A stretch of DNA of 11,832 nt from JAAFIP01 sp043721235 (GCA_043721235.1 JAYSRE010000077.1:1-11832), one strand, 5' to 3'; shown: positions 1 to 6,924, numbered from the stretch's first letter. Notes: generated from the sequence alone by a model not told the origin. Translations and numbers: made by a program.

Positions 1-620
1 TACTGGCCGCCGTGGTGCCGCAGGTGCTGGTAGTTAACCCTAAAAAAGTGCCTGCTGCCAGCTACAAAGAGTTCTTGGACTTTGTTAGAAAGAACCCCGG
101 CAAGCTTAACTACGGCTCGGCCGGGGGCGGTACATCGCACCACTTGGCAGGTGAGTTGTTTAAGCTGCAAACCAAAACCTTTATTACCCACATTCCCTAC
201 CGTGGCGCAGGCCCTGCGTTGCAAGATTTGATAGCCGGCAATGTGGACATGATGTTCGATGGCCTGGGCTCTTCGGCAGTGCACATCAAGGGTGGCCGCA
301 TCAAGGCGCTGATGGTGTCGGGCCCCAAGCGCAACCCCGCTTTTCCTGATGTGCCCTGTGCAGGCGAGCTGGGCTTGCCCGACTACACCGTCACCACCTG
401 GTACGGCATTTGGGGTAGCAAAGGCATGCCGGTGGATGCGCAAACCCGCGCTACCGAAGAGTTTCGCAAGGCCCTGGAAAGCGACGAACTCAAAGCGATA
501 TGGGCCAACCAAGGTGCAGATTTTCCAAACAACACACCGGCGCAGTTTGCAGCGTTTTTAACAGCCGACATCAAGCGCTGGGCTGGCGTAGTCAAAGCCT
601 CGGGGGCCAAGCTTGACTGA
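1..620 (+). CDS. Bug/TctC-family periplasmic substrate-binding protein, 5' end outside window
   Basis: This is the C-terminal two thirds of a tripartite-tricarboxylate-transporter (Bug family) solute-binding protein, which captures small carboxylates or related solutes in the periplasm. The frame is open from base 3 and ends at TGA 618-620, giving about 205 residues against the usual 320-330, so the signal peptide and first lobe lie to the left. Recognisable family segments are the PGKLNYGSAGGGTSHHLAGE stretch, then THIPYRGAGPALQDLIAGNVDMM in shortened form (IPYRGAGPA, GNVDMMFD), then the late TWYGIWGSKGMP segment that shapes the ligand pocket. The GTG at 12 is internal, not the true start. 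It overlaps the next gene by 8 bases and precedes matB, so malonate or a related carboxylate is a possible ligand, but Bug ligands cannot be read from sequence. It is cut by the window edge, not visibly broken. Confidence 0.93.
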   Translation, partial: LAAVVPQVLVVNPKKVPAASYKEFLDFVRKNPGKLNYGSAGGGTSHHLAGELFKLQTKTFITHIPYRGAGPALQDLIAGNVDMMFDGLGSSAVHIKGGRIKALMVSGPKRNPAFPDVPCAGELGLPDYTVTTWYGIWGSKGMPVDAQTRATEEFRKALESDELKAIWANQGADFPNNTPAQFAAFLTADIKRWAGVVKASGAKLD

Positions 621-1488
621 CCTGGCCGCTGACCTGGCAATTGACCAGCGGGTCAGCCTGCAGGTTAAAGGGCCGGTAGCTACTGTCACGCTGCGCAACC
701 CAGGTAAGCGCAACGCCATGGCCCGCAGCATGTGGCACAGCTTGCGCAGTCTGGCCGAGAACTTGGCTAACTATGAAAATAGTAGCTACTCATATAGCAT
801 TTCTTTGGGCGACAGCCCTATAAGGTGCATTATTGTGGCAGGCGAGGCGGGCCACTTTTGCGCGGGTGGCGATATTACCGAGTACCCAGAGTTTCGCTTT
901 AACGAAGGCACACTGCAAGCATTTCATGAGGCTGATGTAGCGCCCGCACTGCATGCGCTGCTGGCGCTGGATATCCCCCTGGTGGCGCAGATAGAGGGCA
1001 ACTGCATGGGCGGCGGGCTAGAGATTGCGGCCTGCTGCGACGTGCGCATTGCGGGACAAAGCGCAAGCTTCGGCGCACCGATTGCCAAGCTGGGTATGCC
1101 CATGGCACCCCAAGAGCTGGCCATTGTGTTGCGCGCTGCTGGCGATGCGACTGTGCGCGAGATGCTGCTAGAAGCGCGCATTTTCAGCGCGCAGCAAATG
1201 CACCAGCGCGGCTTTGTACAGCGCGTGGTAGATGATGGTGCAGTAGCGGGCGAGGCACTGGCCACTGCCCAGCGCATTGCCGCGCTGGGGCCACAGGCGG
1301 CGCGGCTCAACAAAGCCGCATTACGTGCTGATTTTTTACAAAATAGGCAGCATGCCCTAGGAAATGCTGCACAGTCAGCTATTAAAAAAGAAGCAACTAC
1401 CGCTGCGCACTTTGCCTATGCAGCCAGCGCCGAGCATATAGAAGGCATCACTGCCTTCTTAGAAAAACGCCCGCCCAAGTTTGTTTAA
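613..1488 (+). CDS. Enoyl-CoA hydratase/isomerase family protein with repeat-derived insert
   Basis: This is a crotonase-fold protein of 291 residues, acting on acyl-CoA thioesters in the cytoplasm. Family landmarks are the N-terminal beta strands with LRNPGKRNAM (residues 27-36), the first oxyanion-hole segment HFCAGGDI (81-88), the second, GNCMGGGLEIAACCDVRIA (about 129-147), and the C-terminal AFLEKRPPKF typical of the family. The start is TTG 613, because the next in-frame ATG (718) would remove the first strands; a G-rich stretch at 602-606 could act as ribosome-binding site. It overlaps the Bug gene by 8 bases and ends 9 bases before matB, so all three are probably cotranscribed. Residues about 53-69 form an extra Asn/Ser/Tyr-rich loop encoded by a dispersed repeat (771-818), and a second linker at about 1340-1406 is also repeat-like. 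The substrate is unknown. Usual catalytic glutamates are not clearly placed, so hydratase activity itself is uncertain. Confidence 0.88.
   Translation: MTDLAADLAIDQRVSLQVKGPVATVTLRNPGKRNAMARSMWHSLRSLAENLANYENSSYSYSISLGDSPIRCIIVAGEAGHFCAGGDITEYPEFRFNEGTLQAFHEADVAPALHALLALDIPLVAQIEGNCMGGGLEIAACCDVRIAGQSASFGAPIAKLGMPMAPQELAIVLRAAGDATVREMLLEARIFSAQQMHQRGFVQRVVDDGAVAGEALATAQRIAALGPQAARLNKAALRADFLQNRQHALGNAAQSAIKKEATTAAHFAYAASAEHIEGITAFLEKRPPKFV
771..818 (+). repeat. Dispersed short repeat, copy A, inside enoyl-CoA hydratase gene
   Basis: Bases 771-814 align without gaps to 8524-8567 with about 33 of 44 positions identical, including the shared TTGGGCGA block. Each copy can form two small hairpins. 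Here they are GCTA 785-788 with TAGC 795-798, and GGGC 807-810 with GCCC 815-818. The first stem is kept in the other copy by a paired change (A-T here, G-C there), which favours a structured element over chance. It is read in frame as a polar loop between two core strands of the crotonase fold. It resembles small repeats I associate with comamonad intergenic DNA. Confidence 0.72.
1379..1406 (+). repeat. Possible 5' fragment of the same dispersed repeat
   Basis: The first 20 bases match the start of copy A (771) at 16 of 20 positions, and the first 10 match copy B (8524) exactly; similarity fades after that. It is read in frame as the Ala/Lys/Thr-rich linker just before the conserved C-terminal region of the hydratase. 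Directly upstream is a 7-bp perfect hairpin (1347-1353 with 1364-1370). The match is short and A-rich, so chance similarity is possible. Confidence 0.35.
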
Positions 1489-1497
1489 TCCATCTGC

Positions 1498-3057
1498 ATG
1501 AGCCTAGCCATGACCAATGCCAACCTGTACGCCCACCTGCGCGCCAACTTTCCAGCCAACCTGGACACCACAGCCGTAGAGACTGACAACGGCCTGCATT
1601 ACAGCTGGCGTGACCTGGACCGCGCCAGCGCCATGCTGGCCAATCTGCTGGTCTCTCTGAAGCTGCCTGCGGGTGCCCGCATAGCCGTGCAGGTAGACAA
1701 GTCCGTCGAGGCGATGGCGCTGTACCTGGCTACCCTGCGCGCAGGCTATGTGTTTTTGCCGCTGAACACTGCCTACCAAAGTGCCGAGATGCAGTATTTT
1801 ATTGCCAACGCCGAGCCGTCGGTGGTGGTGTGCAGCAGCAAAAATTTTGGCTGGGTGTCTAAAATTGCTTTTACCTGCGGCACACAAAACGTTTTTACCC
1901 TGGACGACGACCGCACAGGCAGCTTGCTAGAACGCGCCGCCTATTGCGCTGACCAGCACGCCTGCGCAAGCAGCAAAGACAGCGATGTGGCGGCTATTTT
2001 GTACACCAGCGGCACTACAGGCCGAAGCAAAGGGGCCATGCTCAGCCACGGCAACCTGCGCAGCAACGCAGCCACGCTGAAAGACTACTGGGGTTGGCAA
2101 ACGGGCGATGTGCTCATCCATGCCCTGCCCATCTTCCATGTGCACGGCCTGTTTGTGGCCATTCACGGTGCTTTGATTAACGGCAGCACCATGTTGTGGT
2201 TCAACAAGTTTGACCCCCAGCAGGTGATAGCGGCCATGCCGCGTGCCACGGTGTTTATGGGCGTGCCTACGCTGTATGTGCGCATGCTGGCCGAGCCGGC
2301 GCTTACGGCAGTAGTGGCACAAAATATGCGCCTGTTTATCGCTGGTTCAGCCCCGTTGCTGAAAGAAACTTTTGAACAATGGCAGCGCCATACGGGCCAC
2401 ACCATCCTAGAACGCTACGGCATGAGCGAGACCGTGATGTTGACCTCTAACCCCTACAAGGCTGAACCGCGCTACCAAAACCAAAGCGAACGCCGCCCAT
2501 CCACCGTAGGCTTCCCGCTGCCTGGTGTGAGCCTGCGGGTGTGTGGTGACGATGGCGCTGCTGTGCCAGCCAACCAGATGGGCGGCTTGCAGGTCAAAGG
2601 GCCTAACGTGTTTGACGGCTACTGGCGCATGCCCGAGAAAACAGCCGAAGAGTTCACCCAAGACGGCTACTTTAAAACGGGTGACGTAGGCAAAGTAGAC
2701 GAACGTGGCTATGTGCACATTGTGGGCCGTAGCAAAGACCTCATCATCAGCGGCGGCTACAACGTGTATCCGGCCGAGGTGGAAGCCGTCATCAATGACC
2801 TGCCCGGCGTAGCCGAGAGCGCCTTGATAGGCGTGCCGCACCCTGACTTTGGCGAGGTCGGCGTGGCCCTGGTGATAGCCCAAGCGGGCGCTGCGCTGCA
2901 GGCCGATGCCATCATTGCGGCGCTTAAAGCGCAGTTGGCCAATTTTAAAATTCCTAAGCATTGCGCAGTGCTGCACGAGCTGCCGCGCAACACCATGGGC
3001 AAGGTGCAAAAGAATGTGCTGCGTGAGCAGTACAAGGCGCTGTTTACCAAAGCTTAA
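1498..3057 (+). CDS. matB: Malonyl-CoA synthetase (AMP-forming acyl-CoA ligase)
   Basis: It joins malonate (or a methyl-malonate analogue) to CoA using ATP, by adenylation then thioesterification, in the cytoplasm. The 519 residues follow the recalled Rhizobium MatB sequence closely from end to end (that protein is about 504 residues). Shared segments include the LPLNTAYQ block, the phosphate-binding motif YTSGTTGRSKG (169-179), HALPIFHVHGLFVA, LERYGMSET (304-312), the hinge region TGDVGKVDERGYVHIVGRSKD, and PRNTMGKVQKN with the catalytic lysine K502. Small extra stretches lie near residues 118-160. The start is ATG 1498, 9 bases after the hydratase stop; ATG 1510 is an alternative and neither has a clear Shine-Dalgarno. 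With the Bug gene upstream this suggests malonate uptake and activation. A malonyl-CoA decarboxylase would be expected nearby but is not in the window. Confidence 0.92.
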   Translation: MSLAMTNANLYAHLRANFPANLDTTAVETDNGLHYSWRDLDRASAMLANLLVSLKLPAGARIAVQVDKSVEAMALYLATLRAGYVFLPLNTAYQSAEMQYFIANAEPSVVVCSSKNFGWVSKIAFTCGTQNVFTLDDDRTGSLLERAAYCADQHACASSKDSDVAAILYTSGTTGRSKGAMLSHGNLRSNAATLKDYWGWQTGDVLIHALPIFHVHGLFVAIHGALINGSTMLWFNKFDPQQVIAAMPRATVFMGVPTLYVRMLAEPALTAVVAQNMRLFIAGSAPLLKETFEQWQRHTGHTILERYGMSETVMLTSNPYKAEPRYQNQSERRPSTVGFPLPGVSLRVCGDDGAAVPANQMGGLQVKGPNVFDGYWRMPEKTAEEFTQDGYFKTGDVGKVDERGYVHIVGRSKDLIISGGYNVYPAEVEAVINDLPGVAESALIGVPHPDFGEVGVALVIAQAGAALQADAIIAALKAQLANFKIPKHCAVLHELPRNTMGKVQKNVLREQYKALFTKA

Positions 3058-3079
3058 AGTTACAAAACTAAAGGTTACA
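3050..3079 (+). repeat. Imperfect 15-base tandem duplication spanning the matB stop codon
   Basis: Bases 3050-3064 and 3065-3079 match at 12 of 15 positions. The matB stop codon TAA (3055-3057) lies in the first unit. This looks like a small slippage duplication, with no function evident. Confidence 0.5.
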
Positions 3080-3107
3080 GCTTCAAGGCGCAGGGCTAAA
3101 TTTCAGC

Positions 3108-3122
3108 GCCAACATTGTTGGC
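3108..3122. terminator. Inverted repeat between convergent genes, possible weak terminator
   Basis: GCCAACA (3108-3114) pairs with TGTTGGC (3116-3122) around a single central base, in the 64-base gap between the converging matB and GAF/Fis regulator genes. It touches the regulator's stop codon (3122-3124). A weaker GGCGC/GCGCC pairing lies just before it. No T-run follows on either strand, so if it ends transcription it is not a classical intrinsic terminator. Confidence 0.3.
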
Positions 3123-4252
3123 TACTGTTTAGGCCGCCCCAGCTTGCGGTAAATGGTGGCCCGGCTGATGCCCAGTTTTTGCGCGGCAGCGGCTACATTG
3201 CCGCGCAGTTGGGTCACAGTTTGGCGAATCAGCAGGGTCTCCTGGTCTTTCAGCCCTTGGGCGGGCAGCGCCGTAGCAGCCCCGGCCAGAGACGGTACCG
3301 CGGGCTGGCGCGACTTGGGTGCCAGCGTGCCGGCTGCGCTGGCGCGCACCTGCATGTGCAGGCCCGACCACAGCGGCACATTCACCCAAGCGGCGTGGTG
3401 CTGGGCATCAAACAAACTGCCGGGAGACACGGCAAACACGTCGCTCAAATGCAATTGCGCGGTGCTGGCCTGCAGCAGGCCTAGCATGTGGCGCGCGACC
3501 GGGTTAATGGCACACAGCGCGCCATCGGCTGTGACGCACACCAAGCCCTCGCCGTCTTTGCCGCCGCGCTGGCCAGGCCACTGCAGGTGTAGCACAACTT
3601 CGTGGGGTTGCGCCAGCACCAAAGCGTTTTCAATAGCGCGGGCAGATGTGGCCACCAAGTGCACCAGGGCAGGGCGCTCCTGCGCATCAATGCCGGTCAC
3701 GTCCACCATGCCCGCGCACTGCCCGTCAGGCCCGGTAATTGGTGCGCCTGCGCACGAGTAGCAGCCCGCATCTTGGTAAAAATGTTCACCTCGGTGCAGC
3801 CAGGTGCTGCGCTGCTCAATCAGCGTGCTGCCAATAGCCGTGGTGCCTACTGCCAGCTCCGACAAATCAACCCCCACGCGGGCAATCACATCGGCCCGGC
3901 GGTCGCTGCGGTCAATAAGGCCGCTGGTGTCCACCACGGTGCCTTGCGCGTTGGTCAAAATTACAAAATAGCGGGTTTGGGCGATCGCCAAGCTCAGCTG
4001 TACCAGGCTGGTTTGCGCCGCTTGGCGCAACTGGTGGTTGGCATCACTGCTGCGCCGCTGGGCGCTAGCACCCACCATGTCAAAGTCCAAGTGCCGTTCG
4101 GGCTGCAGGCCGGCAGTTAAGCAGCGCTGCCAAGACTGGGTAATCCACGGTGCAACCCCATGCTGCACCGCAGCATGGGACGTGCCTTGCAGCATGGCAC
4201 TGCGTGCTAGCGAGATGCCTTGCAATCGGGGTTGGGCGTGCACAGTGGTCAT
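3122..4252 (-). CDS. GAF/Fis-type transcriptional regulator, AcoR-like but without AAA+ domain
   Basis: A 376-residue DNA-binding regulator, probably of the divergent AOR operon. The N-terminal part (about 35-60, WITQSWQRCL) is the usual lead-in of AcoR-family proteins. A GAF-like sensor domain covers about 75-210, a PAS-like segment about 230-330 (VTADGALCAINPVARHMLG), and a Fis-type helix-turn-helix about 334-376 (NVAAAAQKLGISRATIYRKL). AcoR-type activators are about 650 residues with a central AAA+ domain that contacts sigma-54. Here there is no Walker A or GAFTGA motif and no room for one, so it must act with another sigma factor or as a repressor. The GAF part contains a C-x2-C pair (C164, C167) and C179, possible redox or metal ligands. 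Start ATG 4252 has only a weak upstream purine stretch. The gene is convergent with matB and divergent from aorA. Confidence 0.85.
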   Translation of the reverse strand: MTTVHAQPRLQGISLARSAMLQGTSHAAVQHGVAPWITQSWQRCLTAGLQPERHLDFDMVGASAQRRSSDANHQLRQAAQTSLVQLSLAIAQTRYFVILTNAQGTVVDTSGLIDRSDRRADVIARVGVDLSELAVGTTAIGSTLIEQRSTWLHRGEHFYQDAGCYSCAGAPITGPDGQCAGMVDVTGIDAQERPALVHLVATSARAIENALVLAQPHEVVLHLQWPGQRGGKDGEGLVCVTADGALCAINPVARHMLGLLQASTAQLHLSDVFAVSPGSLFDAQHHAAWVNVPLWSGLHMQVRASAAGTLAPKSRQPAVPSLAGAATALPAQGLKDQETLLIRQTVTQLRGNVAAAAQKLGISRATIYRKLGRPKQ

Positions 4253-4324
4253 GCTTTATCGTGGTGTTGGGCTACTTTGCATTGTGTTCCATTTTGAGAA
4301 TAAACAAGCGCAGATTTGGCCTTT

Positions 4325-4338
4325 TAGGGTTGTCCCTA
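4325..4338. promoter_or_regulatory. Inverted repeat TAGGG-N4-CCCTA, possible operator
   Basis: Perfect 5-base arms (4325-4329 and 4334-4338) are separated by four bases, 100 bases before the aorA start. It sits 6 bases from a second, longer dyad. Operator function is inferred from symmetry and position only. Confidence 0.35.
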
Positions 4339-4344
4339 GGTTTG

Positions 4345-4366
4345 TTGTTACAGCTTAGCTTAACAA
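4345..4366. promoter_or_regulatory. Ten-base dyad with one bulged base, candidate binding site of the divergent regulator
   Basis: The left arm TTGTTA-c-AGCT (4345-4355) and right arm AGCTTAACAA (4357-4366) are exact reverse complements once the single C at 4351 is skipped, around one central T. It lies 72 bases upstream of the aorA start codon and 93 from the regulator's start. That suits a dimeric Fis-type helix-turn-helix protein. No T-run follows, so it does not look like a terminator. Confidence 0.45.
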
Positions 4367-4437
4367 TGCGCTTGGAATAATTTTTTAGGCAACGCCTGGT
4401 TGTACCCAAGCAGCAGGCTTTTACCCAGGAGACCCAT

Positions 4438-4914
4438 ATGCAAAAAGTTTTGCACATCAATCCCGACAAATGCACCGGCTGCTTGCAGTGCGAGATGGCC
4501 TGCAGTTTTGAAAATTACGGCACCTATGCCACCAGCAAGTCGCGTATTAAAGTATTTGACTTTCACCACACCGGCAAAAAAGTGCCTTACACCTGCACCC
4601 AGTGCGACGAGGCTTGGTGCCTGCACGCTTGCCCGGTGGAGGCCATTACGGTTGACAAAGCCACCGGCGCAAAAGTGGTCAATGAATCAACCTGCGTAGG
4701 CTGCAAGGTCTGCACCATCGCCTGCCCGTTTGGTACCGTGAACTACGTGCAAGAAACCGGCAAAGTGCAAAAATGCGACCTGTGCGGCGGCGATCCAGCC
4801 TGCGTAGAGGCTTGCCCCACAGCGGCTATCACTTACGTAGATGCCAACTGGACCGGTATCGACAAAATGAAGTCGTGGGCTGACAAATTAGGCAATCAGC
4901 CTTCTGCTTCTTAA
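4438..4914 (+). CDS. aorA: AorA-like polyferredoxin subunit of aldehyde oxidoreductase (four [4Fe-4S] clusters)
   Basis: A 158-residue electron-transfer subunit. Sixteen cysteines fall into four cluster-type groups: C12/15/18/22, C53/56/61/65, C86/89/92/96 and C113/116/122/126. As usual for this fold, each cluster probably takes ligands from two groups, giving four [4Fe-4S] clusters. In Aromatoleum the equivalent AorA binds the catalytic AorB and polymerises into a conducting filament (published knowledge, from memory). Polymerisation here is inferred; a roughly 30-residue tail after the last cysteine (Trp- and Lys-containing, about 129-158) is a candidate contact region. Start ATG 4438 has a good Shine-Dalgarno, AGGAG at 4427-4431, six bases upstream. 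It is first gene of the operon, 22 bases before aorB. Similar small ferredoxins also serve DMSO-reductase-type enzymes, but the neighbouring AOR subunit decides the assignment. Confidence 0.88.
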   Translation: MQKVLHINPDKCTGCLQCEMACSFENYGTYATSKSRIKVFDFHHTGKKVPYTCTQCDEAWCLHACPVEAITVDKATGAKVVNESTCVGCKVCTIACPFGTVNYVQETGKVQKCDLCGGDPACVEACPTAAITYVDANWTGIDKMKSWADKLGNQPSAS

Positions 4915-4936
4915 TTCCTTTTTTGGAGATCACATC

Positions 4937-6790
4937 ATGTCATGGGCTGGAAAAATCCTCCGCGTTAACCTCACCACCGGCGTTTGCAAGTCAGAGCCGC
5001 TGAACATGCAGTGGGCACAGGCCTACATCGGCTCACGTGGCCTAGCAGCTAAATACCTCACTACCGAGGTCAATCCCAAGGTAGATGCGCTGTCACCTGA
5101 TAACAAAATTTATTTCACCACCGGCCCGTTGACCGGCACCATGGCTTCTACCGGTGGGCGCTACACCGTGTCTACCAAGAGCCCGCTGACAGGCGCTATT
5201 GCCTGCTCTAACTCAGGCGGCTACTGGGGCGCTGAGCTGAAAATGGCAGGCTGGGACATGGTTGCCATTGAGGGCAAATCAGACAAGCCGGTATACCTGT
5301 ACATCAACGACGATGTGGCTGAAATTCGGGACGCTGCCCACCTGTGGGGCAAGAGCGTACCAGAGACCGAAGGCACATTGAAAAAGGCCTTGCAAGATCC
5401 GCTAACCCGCGTGTGCAGTGTGGGCAAAGCCGGTGAAAATCATGTGCTGTTTGCTGCCATCGTAAATGATCTGCACCGCGCGGCGGGGCGTAGTGGCGTG
5501 GGCGCAGTGATGGGCAGCAAAATGCTCAAGGCCATCGCTGTGCGCGGCACCAAGGGCGTGGGCAATATCCGTGACCCCAAGGCGTTTATGAAGGTGACCT
5601 TCGAGAAGAAGAAAATCCTCGCGGAAAATGCAGTAACGGGCCAAGGCCTACCTACTTACGGCACGCAGGTGCTGATGAACGTGATCAACGAAGTAGGCGC
5701 GCTGCCTACCCGCAACCACCGCAACAATCAGTTCGAAGGTGCCAAGGACATCAGCGCTGAAGCCATGGCCACGCCGCGTGCCACCGATGGCAAAAAGCCG
5801 CTGGTGACCAACCAGGCCTGCTTTGGATGCACCATTGCCTGTGGCCGTATTCAAACCATCGACAAAGACCACTTCACTGTACAAAACAAGCCTCAATATT
5901 GGGGCGCCAATGGTGGTCTAGAGTACGAGGCAGCTTGGGCTTTAGGCGCTGCCAACGGGGTAAAAGATTTGGATGCACTGCAATACGCTAACGTGCTGTG
6001 CAACGAACAAGGCATTGACCCCATTAGCTTTGGCTGCACAGTGGGTGCGGTGATGGAGCTGTACGAAATGGGTGTATTAACCAAAGAAATCGTGGGCATT
6101 GAAGCACCTTTTGGTTCCGCCCATGCGCTGGCTTATTTGGCCGAGCAAACTATTAACGGCACAGGCTTTGGCGTTGAAATAGGCCAGGGCTCCAAGCGCC
6201 TGTGCGCCAAGTACGGCCACCCTGACTTGTCCATGAGCACCAAAGGCCAAGAATTCCCAGCTTACGATGGGCGGGGTATCCAAGGCATCGGCTTGGCCTA
6301 CGCCACGTCTAACCGGGGCGGCTGCCACCTGCGCGGCTACACCATTGCATCCGAAGTACTGGGCATTCCAGTCAAGACCGACCCGCTAGAGCACGAAGGC
6401 AAGCCAGAGTTGGTCAAGGCTTTTCAAGACGCGACTGCTGCATTCGACTCTTCGGGCTTGTGCGTGTTCACTACTTTCGCTTGGGGCTTGGCCGACTTGG
6501 CACCGCAAATGCAAGCTGCATGCGACGAAAAATTCACCACCGAAGAGCTAGAGAAAATTGGTGAGCGCATCTGGAACATGGAGCGTGAGTTCAACAACGC
6601 AGCCGGTTTCACCCACAAAGACGACACTTTGCCCAAGCGTCTGCTCACCGAACCAGCCACCAGCGGCCCTACCAAGGGCAAAGTGAGCGAGCTGGCCAAA
6701 ATGTTGCCTAAATACTACGAAGTGCGCGGCTGGGACCCAGAAGGCCGCCCAACAGCAAAAACCCGCGAACGTTTGAGCCTGGACGCTTAG
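4937..6790 (+). CDS. aorB: Aldehyde ferredoxin oxidoreductase, tungsten/molybdenum-pterin catalytic subunit (AorB-like)
   Basis: This 617-residue enzyme would oxidise aldehydes to carboxylic acids, or run in reverse at low potential, at a bis-pterin metal centre with one [4Fe-4S] cluster, in the cytoplasm. Its length matches the AOR family (about 600-620). The N-terminus (GKILRVNLTTG, then TGPLTGTMASTGGRY and GGYWGAELKMAGWD) is the family beta-barrel. Cluster ligands appear as C295-x2-C298-x3-C302, with C509 in DSSGLC (504-509). The first pterin-contact motif of the DxxGL(C/D) type reads NEQGID (356-361), with Asn in place of the first Asp. EYE at 329-331 and RGGCH ending at H464 mark active-site segments. 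GGAGA at 4925-4929 precedes ATG 4937. Tungsten is favoured by family precedent; the sequence cannot exclude molybdenum. Closest known relatives are probably Aromatoleum-type AorB. Confidence 0.92.
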   Translation: MSWAGKILRVNLTTGVCKSEPLNMQWAQAYIGSRGLAAKYLTTEVNPKVDALSPDNKIYFTTGPLTGTMASTGGRYTVSTKSPLTGAIACSNSGGYWGAELKMAGWDMVAIEGKSDKPVYLYINDDVAEIRDAAHLWGKSVPETEGTLKKALQDPLTRVCSVGKAGENHVLFAAIVNDLHRAAGRSGVGAVMGSKMLKAIAVRGTKGVGNIRDPKAFMKVTFEKKKILAENAVTGQGLPTYGTQVLMNVINEVGALPTRNHRNNQFEGAKDISAEAMATPRATDGKKPLVTNQACFGCTIACGRIQTIDKDHFTVQNKPQYWGANGGLEYEAAWALGAANGVKDLDALQYANVLCNEQGIDPISFGCTVGAVMELYEMGVLTKEIVGIEAPFGSAHALAYLAEQTINGTGFGVEIGQGSKRLCAKYGHPDLSMSTKGQEFPAYDGRGIQGIGLAYATSNRGGCHLRGYTIASEVLGIPVKTDPLEHEGKPELVKAFQDATAAFDSSGLCVFTTFAWGLADLAPQMQAACDEKFTTEELEKIGERIWNMEREFNNAAGFTHKDDTLPKRLLTEPATSGPTKGKVSELAKMLPKYYEVRGWDPEGRPTAKTRERLSLDA

Positions 6791-6883
6791 TTTATTTGCC
6801 AGCTTCTACACCCATTCACATTTAGTTTGTACAGGCTGCTTGCAGCCCGTCAAATGCACAGCTTTGATACAGCGAATGGAACC

Positions 6884-6918
6884 AGAAAAGCGGCTTGTAC
6901 AAGTCGCTTTTCTTTTTT
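6884..6918 (+). terminator. Intrinsic-terminator-like hairpin between aorB and aorC (possible attenuator)
   Basis: Bases 6884-6897 pair with 6900-6913 over 14 positions with a single G-T wobble, around a two-base centre (in practice a slightly shorter stem with a 4-base loop). A run of six T (6913-6918) follows. It is the most terminator-like structure in the window. It lies 94 bases after the aorB stop and its T-run ends 6 bases before the aorC ribosome-binding site. Since aorC and the MoaD-like gene belong functionally with aorAB, partial read-through is more likely than complete termination, unless aorC has its own promoter in the short remaining stretch. Confidence 0.75.
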
Positions 6919-6924
6919 GCTTTC

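Larger units (their letters stand above)
4253..4437. promoter_or_regulatory. Divergent control region between GAF/Fis regulator and aorA
   Basis: This 185-base region must hold the promoters for both the regulator (leftward) and the AOR operon (rightward). It is more AT-rich than its surroundings and contains two inverted repeats (4325-4338 and 4345-4366), followed by an AT-rich stretch (4376-4386) and the aorA ribosome-binding site. I find no convincing sigma-70 -35/-10 pair for aorA and no sigma-54 -24/-12 element. That fits an activator-dependent promoter but does not prove it. Confidence 0.55.

Noticed and set aside
613..1488. Hydratase gene as a pseudogene because of repeat insertion.
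   Set aside because: The frame is intact from start to stop, both oxyanion-hole segments and the C-terminus are preserved, and the insert is a multiple of three.
2407..3009. Open frame on the - strand opposite matB.
   Set aside because: It is antisense to conserved MatB sequence and has no recognisable motifs.
3122..4120. Several + strand frames opposite the GAF/Fis regulator.
   Set aside because: The - strand reading contains GAF, PAS-like and Fis segments in order; the + strand frames overlap one another and lack domains.
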